64,000 nt of DNA, taken from contig JANVCC010000030.1 in assembly GCA_025345505.1 (NCBI GenBank), forward strand, positions 9,930,592-9,994,591. The letters are read 5' to 3'. The notes beneath the pieces are model-generated. The model searched no databases and was not told the DNA's origin. It worked only from the letters and a program-made list of their open reading frames with translations. Numbering within the stretch: the first letter of the stretch is position 1; the number at the start of each line of letters is the position of its first letter. The translations under genes were made by a program, and so were the position numbers. Origin of the DNA: Todiramphus chloris collaris. Its lineage: Eukaryota; Chordata; Aves; Coraciiformes; Alcedinidae. Positions 1 through 12,300 of this stretch are shown here, in pieces.

Positions 1-300
1 GTGGCGGCGGCGGCGGGGCCGGACTCTTGCGGCGCCGGGGGAGGCGGGCGCGGGGCGGTGGCGGCCGTCTGCGTGCCGGGTGCGGGGCCCGCACCACTGT
101 CTCTTCCGCCTCCTGCCGCTGCTGCTGCTCCTGCCCGCCGGCGCCCACGGCCAAGCCGGCCCCGGCCCGCACGGCGCGGGGCCCCCAGACTGGCCTCCCG
201 CCGGCCCCGGGCCCAGCCTCAGCCTCTACCTGAGCGAGGAGGAGGTGCACCAGCTGATCGGTGAGTGCGGGCCGGGGTCGGCGGCGGACGGGCTGGCCCT
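1..300 (+). promoter_or_regulatory. CpG-rich segment over exon 1 (probable CpG-island promoter)
   Basis: The sequence is strongly GC-rich with frequent CG dinucleotides across exon 1 and the first 40 bases of intron 1. CG becomes scarce from about 300 although G remains abundant. This is the usual picture at a broadly expressed vertebrate gene start. The transcription start and upstream half of the island are outside the window. Confidence 0.7.
2..260 (+). CDS. RYK: RYK exon 1 (partial): signal peptide and start of WIF domain
   Basis: Open in the frame starting at base 2 right to the window edge. It encodes an Arg/Gly/Ala-rich lead-in, a Leu-rich hydrophobic core ([12 protein letters not shown]) that looks like a signal peptide ending near residue 50, a Gly/Pro-rich linker, then [13 protein letters not shown], the conserved start of the RYK WIF region. 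The donor GTGAGT begins at 261 and leaves one base of a Gly codon. No ATG lies in this frame. GTG at 80 is in frame but would cut the leader and is not a likely vertebrate start. Base 1 is a G directly before the frame, so it could be the last base of an ATG split by the edge (inference). Confidence 0.93.
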
Positions 301-3300
301 GTAGTGTAAGGGACGGGGGCCTTTGGGGCTGGGGAGGGGCTGTGGGGCCAGGGGCTTGGGGGCAGGTTGGGGTCTGTAAGACTGAAGTGATGTCTCGGGT
401 CTGGGCGTTGAAAAGGGGCTGAGGGGAGTTCGGTGCCTTTGGGGTGGCAGTGTAAATGTCTGGAAGAGGATGGGGGAGTCCGTGGGACTGGGCTGGGGCT
501 GAGGGAGGGGGAGTACGGTGGGAGTCAGTGGGACTGGAGTGGTGGCTGCGGGTGTCCCGCAGGCAAGGGGGCTGCCCGCGGGACTGTTGAGAGGGCTGGA
601 GATCGGGGAATGCAAGGGAGGATGGAGAGGGCTGTGAGTAGGGATGAGGGACCTGGGGCTCAGAAGAGGATGGGGGCTATGCGGCTGGGGTGGGGTTGGG
701 TGGATCTGGGGATCTGTGCAGGGCCCTGTAGGCCTGGGGGAGCCTGGGATTATGGGGAGAACGAAGCAGGCTGAGGACTTGGGAAAGGGTCTCTGTACTG
801 CCTTGTGTGTGTTTGGGGGAGGAGAAGGTGAGGAGATGGTGAGGGGTTCCAGGGTTTAAGCGACTGGGGTTGGTGCCCTGTGGGAGCAGGGTAAGCCCTG
901 GAAGAGGTGAGTTCAGGCCTGTGATTTAATTAGCGAGGCGAGTGACATTTGGAGGGCAGAGAGCAGACCTGGCAGTAATTGGGTGCGTGTGTGAAAGGAA
1001 TCTTAATTTCTAGGCAGGCTGACAATTGCTGAGCAAGTACTTGGAGGCAGTTCATGAAGTTCCCCATCTGGCCTGCTGCGGAAGACTTTTGCAGTAGTTT
1101 TTGTGCTTGGAGAGTCTCTGATTTAAACAAAGATTTGTTTACTGTAAGCTTTGGCTTGCTGAGGCTCTTGTTTGGAGTTGGTGGATGAAGTCTCAAAACA
1201 AGTATGTTGGTATCCTCAGTGATTTGTTTTTTCAGCAAACGACCTGTATCTCTTTAAGCTGAAAGCCGAGCAGTGCCACTGTTTATTTGCATGAAATGGA
1301 CAAAATAAAAACGTATCCCATCAATTTCAACTCTGTAAGCACCTAGCAGACTGAAGTCAGGGACTCCAGGGAGCAAATAACACTAAACAGTTTTTTGCTT
1401 ATGGCTTGCTCTGTTGATCAACGTTCCATTGCCGTCACTGTTACATTGCATGTGCTTGTTGCCAGATGCTCTGTTACAGATAGAGGATAAAAATGTCAGG
1501 CTTGTGGTTTAGCTTAGTTTTTAAACAAGTAGTTAATCTCAGAAATACTGAATGGTAAGGTTTGACCTATTCTGGAATATGCCTGAAATCTGTATTAGTT
1601 GGATTTGCTCAGACTTCCATGGTCCACTAGCATAATTATTCATCATTAAATAGCAATTTAGGAGGGAAGATCTGCTGTTATGACTTTTATGGTAAAATTG
1701 CATCCCATAACCTCCTTTATTGGTGTGTGTTGCTAACATGGCTGGAGTAATTTATTAGTCAAGCTTTCTGTAGCTGTTTTATGTCACTTTAAGTATCTGA
1801 CACTTAATGATGTGTTCTACTTCTGTGACCCCCAAAGGCTTGCATAACCTGGAGTCTAATGTGGAGGTAAACGGGCACTTTTTTCAGTTAGTGGGATTCA
1901 GTTCACTGGAAACCTGTCGTAAACTAAATTTTCAGGATCTACCTTGTGTTGGTGGCATGAGTAGATTTAATTTTATGGCTATCTTTTACATGTACTAGCT
2001 CTTGTAGGTAAGGTGTAGTTTAATGAGACATCTGGACACAGGCAGTCAACCAGTAACTTTATGTATTCCTCTGTTTGAAGAAAGTCCAAAGGAATGGACA
2101 GGTTTGTTCCAGTTCTTCACACTTGTGAAACCAAAACAAGCTATTTTAAAATGTTTGGTTTTGTATGTAAACACAGGTCAGATGCTACAGTCGGGTTACG
2201 GTGTAAGCACTGGTATCATTGTGCATGGTCTTTCAAAGAGCAGGGAGGTGTTTCAGCTTCTGTACCTTCTTTGAGGAAAGCTGTGGTTCAGCGGGTGCTG
2301 GAATAGTCATTCACAGGGGATGGGACAATGGTGGTGCTTGTGAAGCCAACTGTTGGGTTCAGTGAAGCTGCTAATACAGAAGCTAGCTTCTTTCACCTTT
2401 TTTTCCTAAACAAACTGTCTGTGCTACTGTTTTGCTGTGGTTGAACAGAAAACCCCTTAGACTGTCCAGAGTGCTCGTAAACCCAAACGTTACATGGAGT
2501 TACTAAAGCCTGTGGTGCGTTTTCACGCTTCTTGATGTTGTCCCCATACATCTTTAGATCACAAATTTGATTTGCCACAAATGTAAGCATGTGATTGCAA
2601 TTGTTGAGTCTGCCATAGGTGGTGATGTGGTGCCTCCTTCGTGCAGAGGTGGAGCATCCAGAGCGTGTGGTGTAAGGTCTGCGGTGCCCTACTCCTGCGT
2701 GGTCTCTACACAAGTGAGACCGTGCCAGCTCAGTGGCACATTGCAGTGCTTCTGCTCTCCTTACAACCAGAGATTGGGATCTTACGGAGCCATGGCTTGT
2801 GTTTTTAATTAGGTGGTGGCTCTTGTAAATGAAATAGTGGCTTGCTTAAGATTATTTGTGGCTGCTGTTCTTTCTGTGGCATGGAGGCAGGACAGATACT
2901 ATCAGTTACAGTGAAACCTGCCCGCTACTTTCCTTTATGCTTATGCCAGATTTCCACTGATAGGCTATGTGATTCTTACCACGTGTCTGCCTTAGGAGGA
3001 GTTGTTTTGAAATCTTCAGAACTTCAGAGAGGAGTAAACTAGACATAACTGGCTTGGCCTGTGTGAGATGGATTTTTATTTTGAAAAGCTGCAGAGTTCT
3101 CATGGTCTGAAAGCAGGACTTGCTATATGGCAGGCAGATGGTGTCTCCATCAGAAATATCTCTTACCATTCCCATGGAAAATTTTCAGAGCCATCCAAAT
3201 TATAAGTCTTTGGGGGGGGGGTGGAACCATTGTCCTCCTCACATACTTGAATGTGTCAGATTCTGCTCACACCAGGCAGGACTCATTTATAGATGGATAA

Positions 3301-6300
3301 AGGTAGAAAGAGAGAGGGGACTTAGTCAAGGGGCCTGGGCTGAGATGACTTCAGTGATGGCAGCGGGAGTCAGATGTGTTGAGTGAGAGCAGAGACAAGG
3401 TACAGGATGATGGAGAGAGGAGGAGGAAGAGAAGTGCTGCTTGCTGCAGAGAGACCTCCAGAGCACCACAGCCCTTTTAGGGGTGCCTGTGAGCTCTGCC
3501 AGCACCATGATCTGTAGCTTTTGGATTGGTTTGTAGCTTTTTGGATTTGGTTTGTATGGACAGTCTTTTTTGGGCCTGTGTGTAAACCTGAAGAAAGTAG
3601 TGTTAGTCTGACGGAGTGGCTAACTGTATAGGCATAACAACACCACCTGATTGTATCACTTTTTTCCCAGTGATGCTAAACACACAGGGCAGATGGTGTT
3701 AAATCAGCTGAGTTATTCAGTAGAGGGTCTGTACTTGATTTAGTGACTTGTATTCAAATCTTCCTTTGAAATCAGAATGTGATATTTGCGTAATGTTGAG
3801 ATGTTTCATTGGTATGCTTTTCACAGGATCCTGTGATATAAAGGGATGTGTATCCCTGCTTGGTAGGTAATGAACTATAGTTTAAAGTAAAAAAAAACCC
3901 CATTAATATTAGGTAGCTAGTTTTAATAATTAAGCATTTGACCTGGCCTATTTAAATTACACAGCCTTATTTAGCACTTAATGCATTTGTGGTGTATCTC
4001 TTAGACCCTCAGCTGTGAGTTCACAGCAGTTCTACAGCTCAGCTTCACAGGAGACCTCAGGTTGTACTCTCTGATGACAAAGACCAGAATCAATAGCTGC
4101 CTGTGAAAACTTGGCTTAACCAGTTTTTCTTGCATTGCAGGCAGTTCTTTTGCAGCATTCATGGGATGGCACCTAATTGTTCACTGCAGCAACAAGATGC
4201 TTAAGCAGCAAGGACAGTCCTTTCTGTTCTTGCAGGGTTGTTTATTTTTTGTAGACTGCATACCTGTCAGCTGTGACACTGGCCCTGTGGATAGCCCTTG
4301 GTGTCACGTGGCTCTGGCTCTTTTTAGAGGTAGATCTAGCCTGAAGACTAAATGAGACATTAGTCCCATGGGGGGAAAAATACCATATCATGATGTAACT
4401 AAGGGCTGTCATAATGCGTATGTATGGGGAGGTTAAATCAGAATTGCAGGAGAATCCTAAAAGTCCTACAATGTTTGCATTGAGTTTGCAAACTTAGTGT
4501 TCTTTGGCCTAGTTTCTTCTGAGTAATCATACTGAGTACTGTCTTCTGTTGGTTTTACATTTGCACTTGCTTAATTACAGGGTTAAATTAATTTAACATT
4601 TATGTGACTTTTTCTTAGGTGTTCTAGAATTCCATTTGAAGCCAGGGTGCAGCTTATTAAAATGAGTTGTCTGGTTGAAAGATTCAAAACTGATGCAAAA
4701 TCTATTCTGGCAGGGGGTGCATTGTTTGATTCTTGGTTTTGAGATTGTACTGCTGACTCAGAGTGGCTGAGGCTGGCAGGGACCTTGGGGGGTCATCTGG
4801 TCCAACCTTCTTGCTTAAGCTGGGCCACCTAGACCTAGGTGTCCAGCACTGTGTTCAGAAGCTTTTGAACATCTTCAAAGATGGAGACTCTGCCACCTCT
4901 GTGAGCAAGCTGTGCAAGTGCTCAGTCACCCTCACAGTAGAAGAGTTTTTCCTGATGTTCAAACAGGCCCGCTCGTGTTTCAGTTTGTGCCCGTTGCTTC
5001 TGGTCCTGTCACTGGGCACCACTGAGAAGAGCCTGGCTCTGTCCTATCTGCACACCCATTCAGGTATTTATGTACATTGATGAGACCCCCTGAGCCTCCT
5101 CTCCTCCAGACTGAAGAGCCCCAGCTTTTTCAGCCTCTACTCACAGGAGAGATGTTCCTGTCCCTTTCATAATTTTTGTGTTCCTTTGCTGAGCATGCTC
5201 CAGTAGCTCCATGTTTTGTACTAGGGAGCCCATCCCTGGAGATACTCAGATGGTGTCTTAATTTTATGGAGCAGCTTTCATGATGTCACTGTTCTGTGGA
5301 GTTCATGGCAAAAGTGCTTCATGGTGCTTGCACTGCATTTGCAGTGGCGGGAGATCCTCTTGTTCCTTTGTCTGTCACCTGGTTAATTGTCCTTTTTATG
5401 ACAGGGAGCTGAAAAATCAATGTGGTGGGATGAGCTGGATGCTCAAATTATGGAAAGATTGAAGTATTTCTCTCCTGTGATACTTGAAACACTTCAGGGC
5501 TTTGTTAAAAGTCTACCCGTGCCTGTGTTTCACAGCATCACTACCTAGGCCACCAGCAGTGAGCTAGTGCTGTGAATTTTAGTAGCACCCAAGGTAAATT
5601 TCTGTGTGAGATGGGTAACCTACAGGTGCTTGTACACGGTGCCTCTTTAGGACAGAAAAAATACAGCAAAGAGCCTCTGTGTAGCTGCAGGAGGATGAAT
5701 GAGGTGGCCACTGAAGAGCAGATGTTTGAGTACCCTGAGATCTTGAAGCAAGTGCGTGGTATGTGACCTGCGGTTCAGCATCTGGTTCTGTTGTATGCGT
5801 GTTCTTAAATCTTTGTTTTAAGTGTTTGACTCTGAAGAATGGTAGGTTTTTGCATATTGTATGCAAAAATAAGTATTGTGATGCTATGGTCCACGTGCCC
5901 GGCTTTACAGAAGTGCAAAAACCTCCACGTTAATGCTTCATTTTACAGCTCAAAAGGGACTTGGATTTAAAGATTACTGTAGGTGCACACTGCTGGGTGG
6001 AAAGCAAGCTTCTAATCTTGACAGATGCCACACACTGAATAAAACTGAATTGCTGATGATGGCCCGAAAGTGTTCTGATATATTCCACTTAATTGGAAGT
6101 GCTGTTTTTAGGATAATTATTTTATTACCTTGCCCTGTAAAGCCCTTCAGCCTAATGGTAGTCTGTGACTGGTGCTTATTAGTCGGGCTTTGTGGTGTTG
6201 CTGGCAGATGTGACTCAAGCCTGCTTTGGAGGCAGGGAGGGATTAAGGCTGGCAGGGTGTTTGGAGGGTGCATGAAGCGAGGTCTGTCTGCTTGCAAGCC

Positions 6301-9300
6301 GCAGCAGGTTGTGACAAGTAACTCGCATTGTGGAGCCGAACAATCTGTTTTCATTTGGCGGCCTTTCAGTGTACTTGGATGCTTGTCTCTCTGATTTACT
6401 GAGTACCACGATCCATGTCAATACTCTTTTGAGATTTATCAGAACAAGCTGCATTTGAGGATCCTCTGCCCTTTTCTATTACGCCACTTTTAATTTGCAA
6501 AGGTCGAATAGACTGCGGATAGTCATTTCTTCAGAGATGCGTGTAGTCATATAAACACTCAACAATATTTGTCATGCTTGCAAACTGGCTGAATATGCTG
6601 CTGGAAGTTTGAAATAGCCTGAAGGCCATCAGGAGTGATGCCACAAGAGACAGCTTCTAGTCTGGGTTAGGATTGCTTTCAAATAATTTATTTTGTGTGA
6701 CTGCCATTAAGAGGGAAGTCCAGTAAATACTCAAGTCTCTGTGTGTATTGATCTACTTGGCATTGGGTGGTTGATTTCTGGGTATTCAGTCCGAGTCCTA
6801 CCCAGAGAAAGCGATTTGCTTCTGCAGATTGGTTGTTGAGGAGGGACTGTGTGGGCAGGTGGTGGCTTGGCTTGCTCGGCTGGCTCTCTGTCTTCACTCG
6901 GCCCTGGAAGGAAGCAGCCATTTCAGGTCCCAAAAGGCAGTTAGTGATTAATGTTTGTGGCTCTTGTAACATTTGTGTGTCAAGGACTTGGAGGAAATTT
7001 GACCTCTGAGACGGAAGGCTAGCCCGATGGCGGTGGGGAGGAGGGAAATCCCAAAGCTGTATTCCTCACTGCTGTGATTTTACACTTGGGTTCTGTTTGG
7101 CAGCATCGTATTTATCACTGCTGGATGTTGACCTCTTTGAATACAGGCTCTTTCTCCCTCCCAGGTATGGTCAGAGGGACCAAGAGAGAGGAAACCGAAG
7201 CAAAGAGCTCCCTGTACGCATGAGAAAAGTCAGCAAGCTGGGCTTATGGTACTGGGAGGAAGGCAGGGACTGAAATGCTCCTGAATGCCACTGGATCACG
7301 TGTTCCCACAAGAGATAAAGGACATGCTCACAGGCATGAGAAATCCCAAGGTGGCATTTTTCTGAGAGCTGGAGCTGTACTGTGCACTGGTGTGTGGGTA
7401 CTTTAAAAGATGACACATTTGGGGAGATCTGTTTTTCTCCTCCCCTTCTGCTCTTCAGACTTGTGTTTGGATAGGCAAAGAGCTGAATTAATGAGACAAA
7501 CTCCAAAAGTGTCTTGGTTTACGCTTGTTCTGAGCTCTAGTGAAATAGTATTGCTTGATGATTGTTTCCTATCTGAAACTACCCAGACTGGAATATCACT
7601 GAGAGTCCTACTGGTCTTTAGTGAGAGGCCAGTCCTCCCGTAACGTAGTGTGCAGTATTAAAATAGTACTTGAGTTCTCAACTGTGAAAGCAGGGAGTGT
7701 GTAAAGGGTGAGGTACATTTAATAAGTTGTGCCGGATGAATTGATTTTTTTTTTTCCTCCTTTCTCCCCCCCCCCCCCCCCCCCCCCCCCGAATAGCAGC
7801 AGCACCAGCAGATCCCATGTAAGAATGAATTCTAACACTCTCTGAAAATGCCTTGTGGTGGGACAAAGGGCGCAATGGTAGAGGCTTCAAAAGCATTATT
7901 TCTCTTCCATCTCTGCTTTTGTCCTTCTTTCAAGCGGATAACTCATGTATTTGCATTGACTGCTCTGGAGATCTGGGAGCAGAAGCAACAGCATGAAACT
8001 AATGTGATGCTTTAGAATTCCACTGCCGCTTACTGGGTGTTGAATAGATGTAATTAAATTAACCAGTATATTGATTTCACCATGCTGCTTGGGAAAGATA
8101 AGAGCAGTAATGTAAGTGTTTGAATTGCTGCTTAGTAAGCTTGAAAAGCTGCAGCCTTGCAGAATATGTAATGCCAGTAGTCCCAGTGAAGCTGAGCAGG
8201 TTGATAAACTAGAAATGGTTAGCAGATTGATAAACTAAAAATGGTTATCCTCTCAGAACTGTTTTAGCCTTTATGAAATCAGCTGATGGCCTTGTACAGT
8301 AGTTCCTAATAGAAAAAAAAAAAATACTAAGGTCTGGGGCTTTCCTGAGTGCAGAGGTTGTCACAGAAGCTAATAGACCTGGTTTAATTCCCGTGGAGGT
8401 GGCTTTTGCAATTAAACACTGTGATGGAAATCTTCCAGAGAGTCTCAACACAGATGAAGGATGTCTTAGCCCTTCATCAGTCCTGCTGGTCACAGAACTA
8501 GAAGCAGGAGTTTTGAGGCCAAGAGGTTTGATGCACTGAGAGAGGGGTGTATGTGGGGGGCAGGTTAATTTTTTTTTTTATTTGTACTCAGTTGGGTATC
8601 TGTTACTGAACTAGTCATGGCAGTTGGTAGGGGCACCGTTCTGGAGGTGCCTTACACTGCTGTACTTTAGAGTCTTAACTGCAGGGAAAACCGAATCAAC
8701 ATGTGGATGCGTTACTGTAACAGCAACAACAAAAATATGAAGTGGCACAACTTCTGTGGGTAGGTGACACTAAAATGCTGCAAGTGCTCTTTATTCATGA
8801 ATCCAAGTGACATCTGACATACCTTTGTTAGGTGATTGAGTTTTGGCTGAGGTGATGACAGCAGTTCAGTTCAAAAGTTTGTGGTACCAGTAAGCATTTG
8901 ATCTGAAATTGCTTTATGTTGGTGTGTGTACTCCTGTGGAACTACAGTTCATGTGGATGGAACCTTTCTTTTCATTTTCTATTCAGTATTTACTTTTATT
9001 CTAATTCAAAAGGAGTAGCAAACTTCATGCTGCAATAATTGACACATTTGTCATTACTGCTAAGTTATCTTTTTATAAAGATATCTAATTATTCTGTGTG
9101 CTAAGAATGAAGTTGTTTAATTTGCTCATTAAAGTTAGCTTTTTTTTTAATATTTTAGAGTTCCCTTTCAGTGGCTTCCAACTCTGCACCATGCCTATTC
9201 TCATCTGTTCCATTTCCCCATGCCCACTGTGTAGGTCATGGGAACCAATTTTCCTCTGCCTTTAGGTGTTTGTCTTGTACATCTCTGCATCTTTCCTTGG

Positions 9301-12300
9301 AATCAGCCCTGCAGGTAACTCACATGCACTGTTCTGGCTGTTAATAGCAGTGACTGCTGCTTTTGTTGGCAGCTTTGTTAGGTGTTTAAAGTTTCAAATG
9401 GACAAATTTCATTTAGAAGGTGTTCTCAGAAGCAGAGTTAACTTGTATTCTGCTCTGAGGTAAGATGTGTTGTTGGTTTGTTTTATTTTTTTCCCCCACT
9501 AAGGGGAGTGCCATCTTCTAGCCATTTTCACAGTATTCTTTATATCCTACCTATCAGAAAAATGAGGCTCTTTCTCTAAGTGGACTAGAGAAGAATAAGC
9601 AGTCAGGCTGTTGAAATGTAATTGTTGCTGCTGTTGAGAGTCAAACAAAAGGGTAAGCAGTTGGGTTTTAGGAACAATGAATGTCTTTTTAATATGGATT
9701 GAGTTAAATATTGCAAAGTTCCTTCTGCTTGCACTTAAGCAAGTGCTGTCTTCTGGGAGAAGCTCCTTCCTGTAGGAGGGAAGTCTGCTCTGTGACTTTC
9801 AGGAAGAGCTTTCAGTGAGAAAAATCCTGTTGGCTCATGGTGTTGAACTTGCAAATTTTGTTTAACAACATCATGGGTGATGTGTCAGTGAAGATTCAAG
9901 AGGATTTAATGAGATCTCTCAGCTAAGAGTTTCTTTCCTTGTTTGCTAGATGTTAGGAAGCTTCTTGTTAAGATTTCCTCCTAGGGAGTCTTGGTTTTCA
10001 CGGATGCAAACTTAACTTCAAGGCAATGATGAGTATTTCCTCAAATTGAATGGCTTGCATATTGTATTCCATCTCCAGCTTGTGAAAAGTTAACTCTGTG
10101 GAGGTGACAAAGCCATTTGTGTAAATAACCCCAGTCCATATGCTCTCTGTTACTGCTGGATAGAGTTAGGTGAGCTTGCAAAGCAGCTGTGCTGTTCGCT
10201 GTGGAGCATCAGTTTCTGGTGGGAGAGTTAATTTCTGGAGCCTTGCCAATGAGTGTGTAGGTCGACAGGCTGTGTTAGAGCAATCCTACAGAGTTTGCAT
10301 GTTTCATTATGGCTTTGCTGCTGTGTCTAGCTGTGATTTTTTTATTTCTAATCTGTTTTCCCTGATGCTGTGGGTTGTTTGCTTTTTGGTGGTGTTTCTT
10401 TTTTATTTTATTTTTTTTTCCTTCCCCCAAGGTCTATGTAAGATGCTTCTTTCTAGCAAAGTATAGGAAGGAGGTTAGAAAAGTGGGTTGGAGGGCTCTC
10501 TAGTGAGATAAACACGGAGTAGTTTAATGAACAACAAACTACTTGTAAAGGTAGGAAGTTGCCCCCCAAAATAGCAGATTCTTTTTGTCTGGTGGTTTTC
10601 CTGTGTTGGGTGGGTGATGAGTGGAAGGACTAGGCCAAGTGTTTCTAGGCATAAGGTGGAAAGTGTGTTAGTAAGTATTGATGGCTTCGTGCCTGCTGAT
10701 TTGTCTTGCTAGCTTGACACTGAACAACGTCCTTTGTTCTCTGGCACTTGTGTTATGACATTTAAAAGCTGTTTCTTCATCATCTCCGTGTTACTTAAGA
10801 TTTCACTTTATTTCCCTGTGATATTTTTCATCAGTCATCTTTTCCAGAGACTCCTGGCCTGTAAGACGCTTGTATTTCAGCCCAAATTCCTGACGTACAG
10901 CTGTAACTGGCAGACTGTAGTGTTGTGGAAAACTGAAGTAAAAATGCAAGAGTAGGCTAAAATCCGTTACTTTTTATTAAAGGAATGTTCGCTTTCATTG
11001 TTGTATATACTGGCTATGTAAAAATAGGATGTAAGAAGTTTTTTGTGTGTATTTATGTTCAGATGCTTACAGTATTACATTTCCAATAGTTTGCTGTTTT
11101 CTAAATGAAATTGATCCATGTGGATCAGTTTATTTTTGATTTTCCTCTTTTTTTTTTTTAACTCCCAGATGTAGTTTCAGCCCTGTGTAATCTGATTGTC
11201 GAAGAGAACTAATTAAATACAATAAAACTGAGAGATCTTGCTCTGGGTAAGTGTTTTCTCTACCCTGGGCCAGGGGAAAATTTCAGTAGTCAGATGATTT
11301 TTAATTCTTCAGCCATGTTACTTTGTGCTTAGGCTGATGGTATGAAAAGTGCACTGGAAAAATTCTGCTCATTTGCAGAACCTTTTGCAAAAAAATGGAA
11401 AGCTCAGGATTTGAAGGAAGTGTTTTGGATTTAGGGCATGCTTTTAACGAAAGGAAACGGGAGAATCCTGTGTGTTTACAGGGTGGGTTGCACAGACTTG
11501 GGAAGTGGATGATGGTGAAGGGGTGTTGAGGCTTGAGGTTCATACTCTTTCATATGGATGCTCACCCTGGAGTGGAAGCTTCCGGTCTGTTCAGAGGGCT
11601 AACCCAGGAGTGGAAGCATCCCTCTCTGGTGCATGCAAACCTCTGAACGAATAGAATATTTATCTAAGGATAATAACTTGTTGAACTGTGTAACTATTTC
11701 AGTGTCTGAGTCAGGAACAGGAGTGGCTTGCTGTGTGATGGCTGTGGTGCTTTGACGTTGCACTGCTGACATTTCTCAACTGCTTATGAAGAAACTCCTA
11801 CAAATAACAGACTAGTGTATTAAGAAGGAAACGGGTGCTAATTTCAGTCATTACACAGACAAGAATCTACCAGAGAGTTGGGTAGGCAACTGGGAGTGCC
11901 AGTTAGGTCAGCTCTCATTACCAGATTGCTCTTAATGAAATACTACTTTATATTAGCCCTAGTTTAATAGCAATCTCATCTAACTCTTATATTGCACATT
12001 CACTTTGTCTCTTGATTTTTAGGCAAAATCTGCCAGAATTATGTTACAATGAAGGTAATGAAACATAGCCCCAGGTAACAGACTCCTGAACACTGTCATC
12101 GTCTATAAGAAGAATGTGTTATTACTAGTCTATGTTGTAGGATAGATTTGCTTCATAAGAATAAAATCTATTTATTTCCCAGGCAAGTTTCCTTTGTATA
12201 TTTTTGCTTAAAAAGAAAAAAAAAAAAGGGGTGGGGAGGGTGTTGGAAGTTGGAGCTAGACTGCATTTGCACAAGGACATTTGAAAAGAATTGTGTTGTT

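Noticed and set aside
1-264. Open frame starting with GTG at base 1 (MAAAAGPDS...)
   Set aside because: It is in a different frame from the RYK exon 1 frame, reads into the donor site, and open frames are expected in CpG-rich sequence.
5933-6394. 153-codon open frame in intron 1
   Set aside because: No recognisable domain, an overlapping open frame on the other strand, no splice or conservation evidence. Likely chance.
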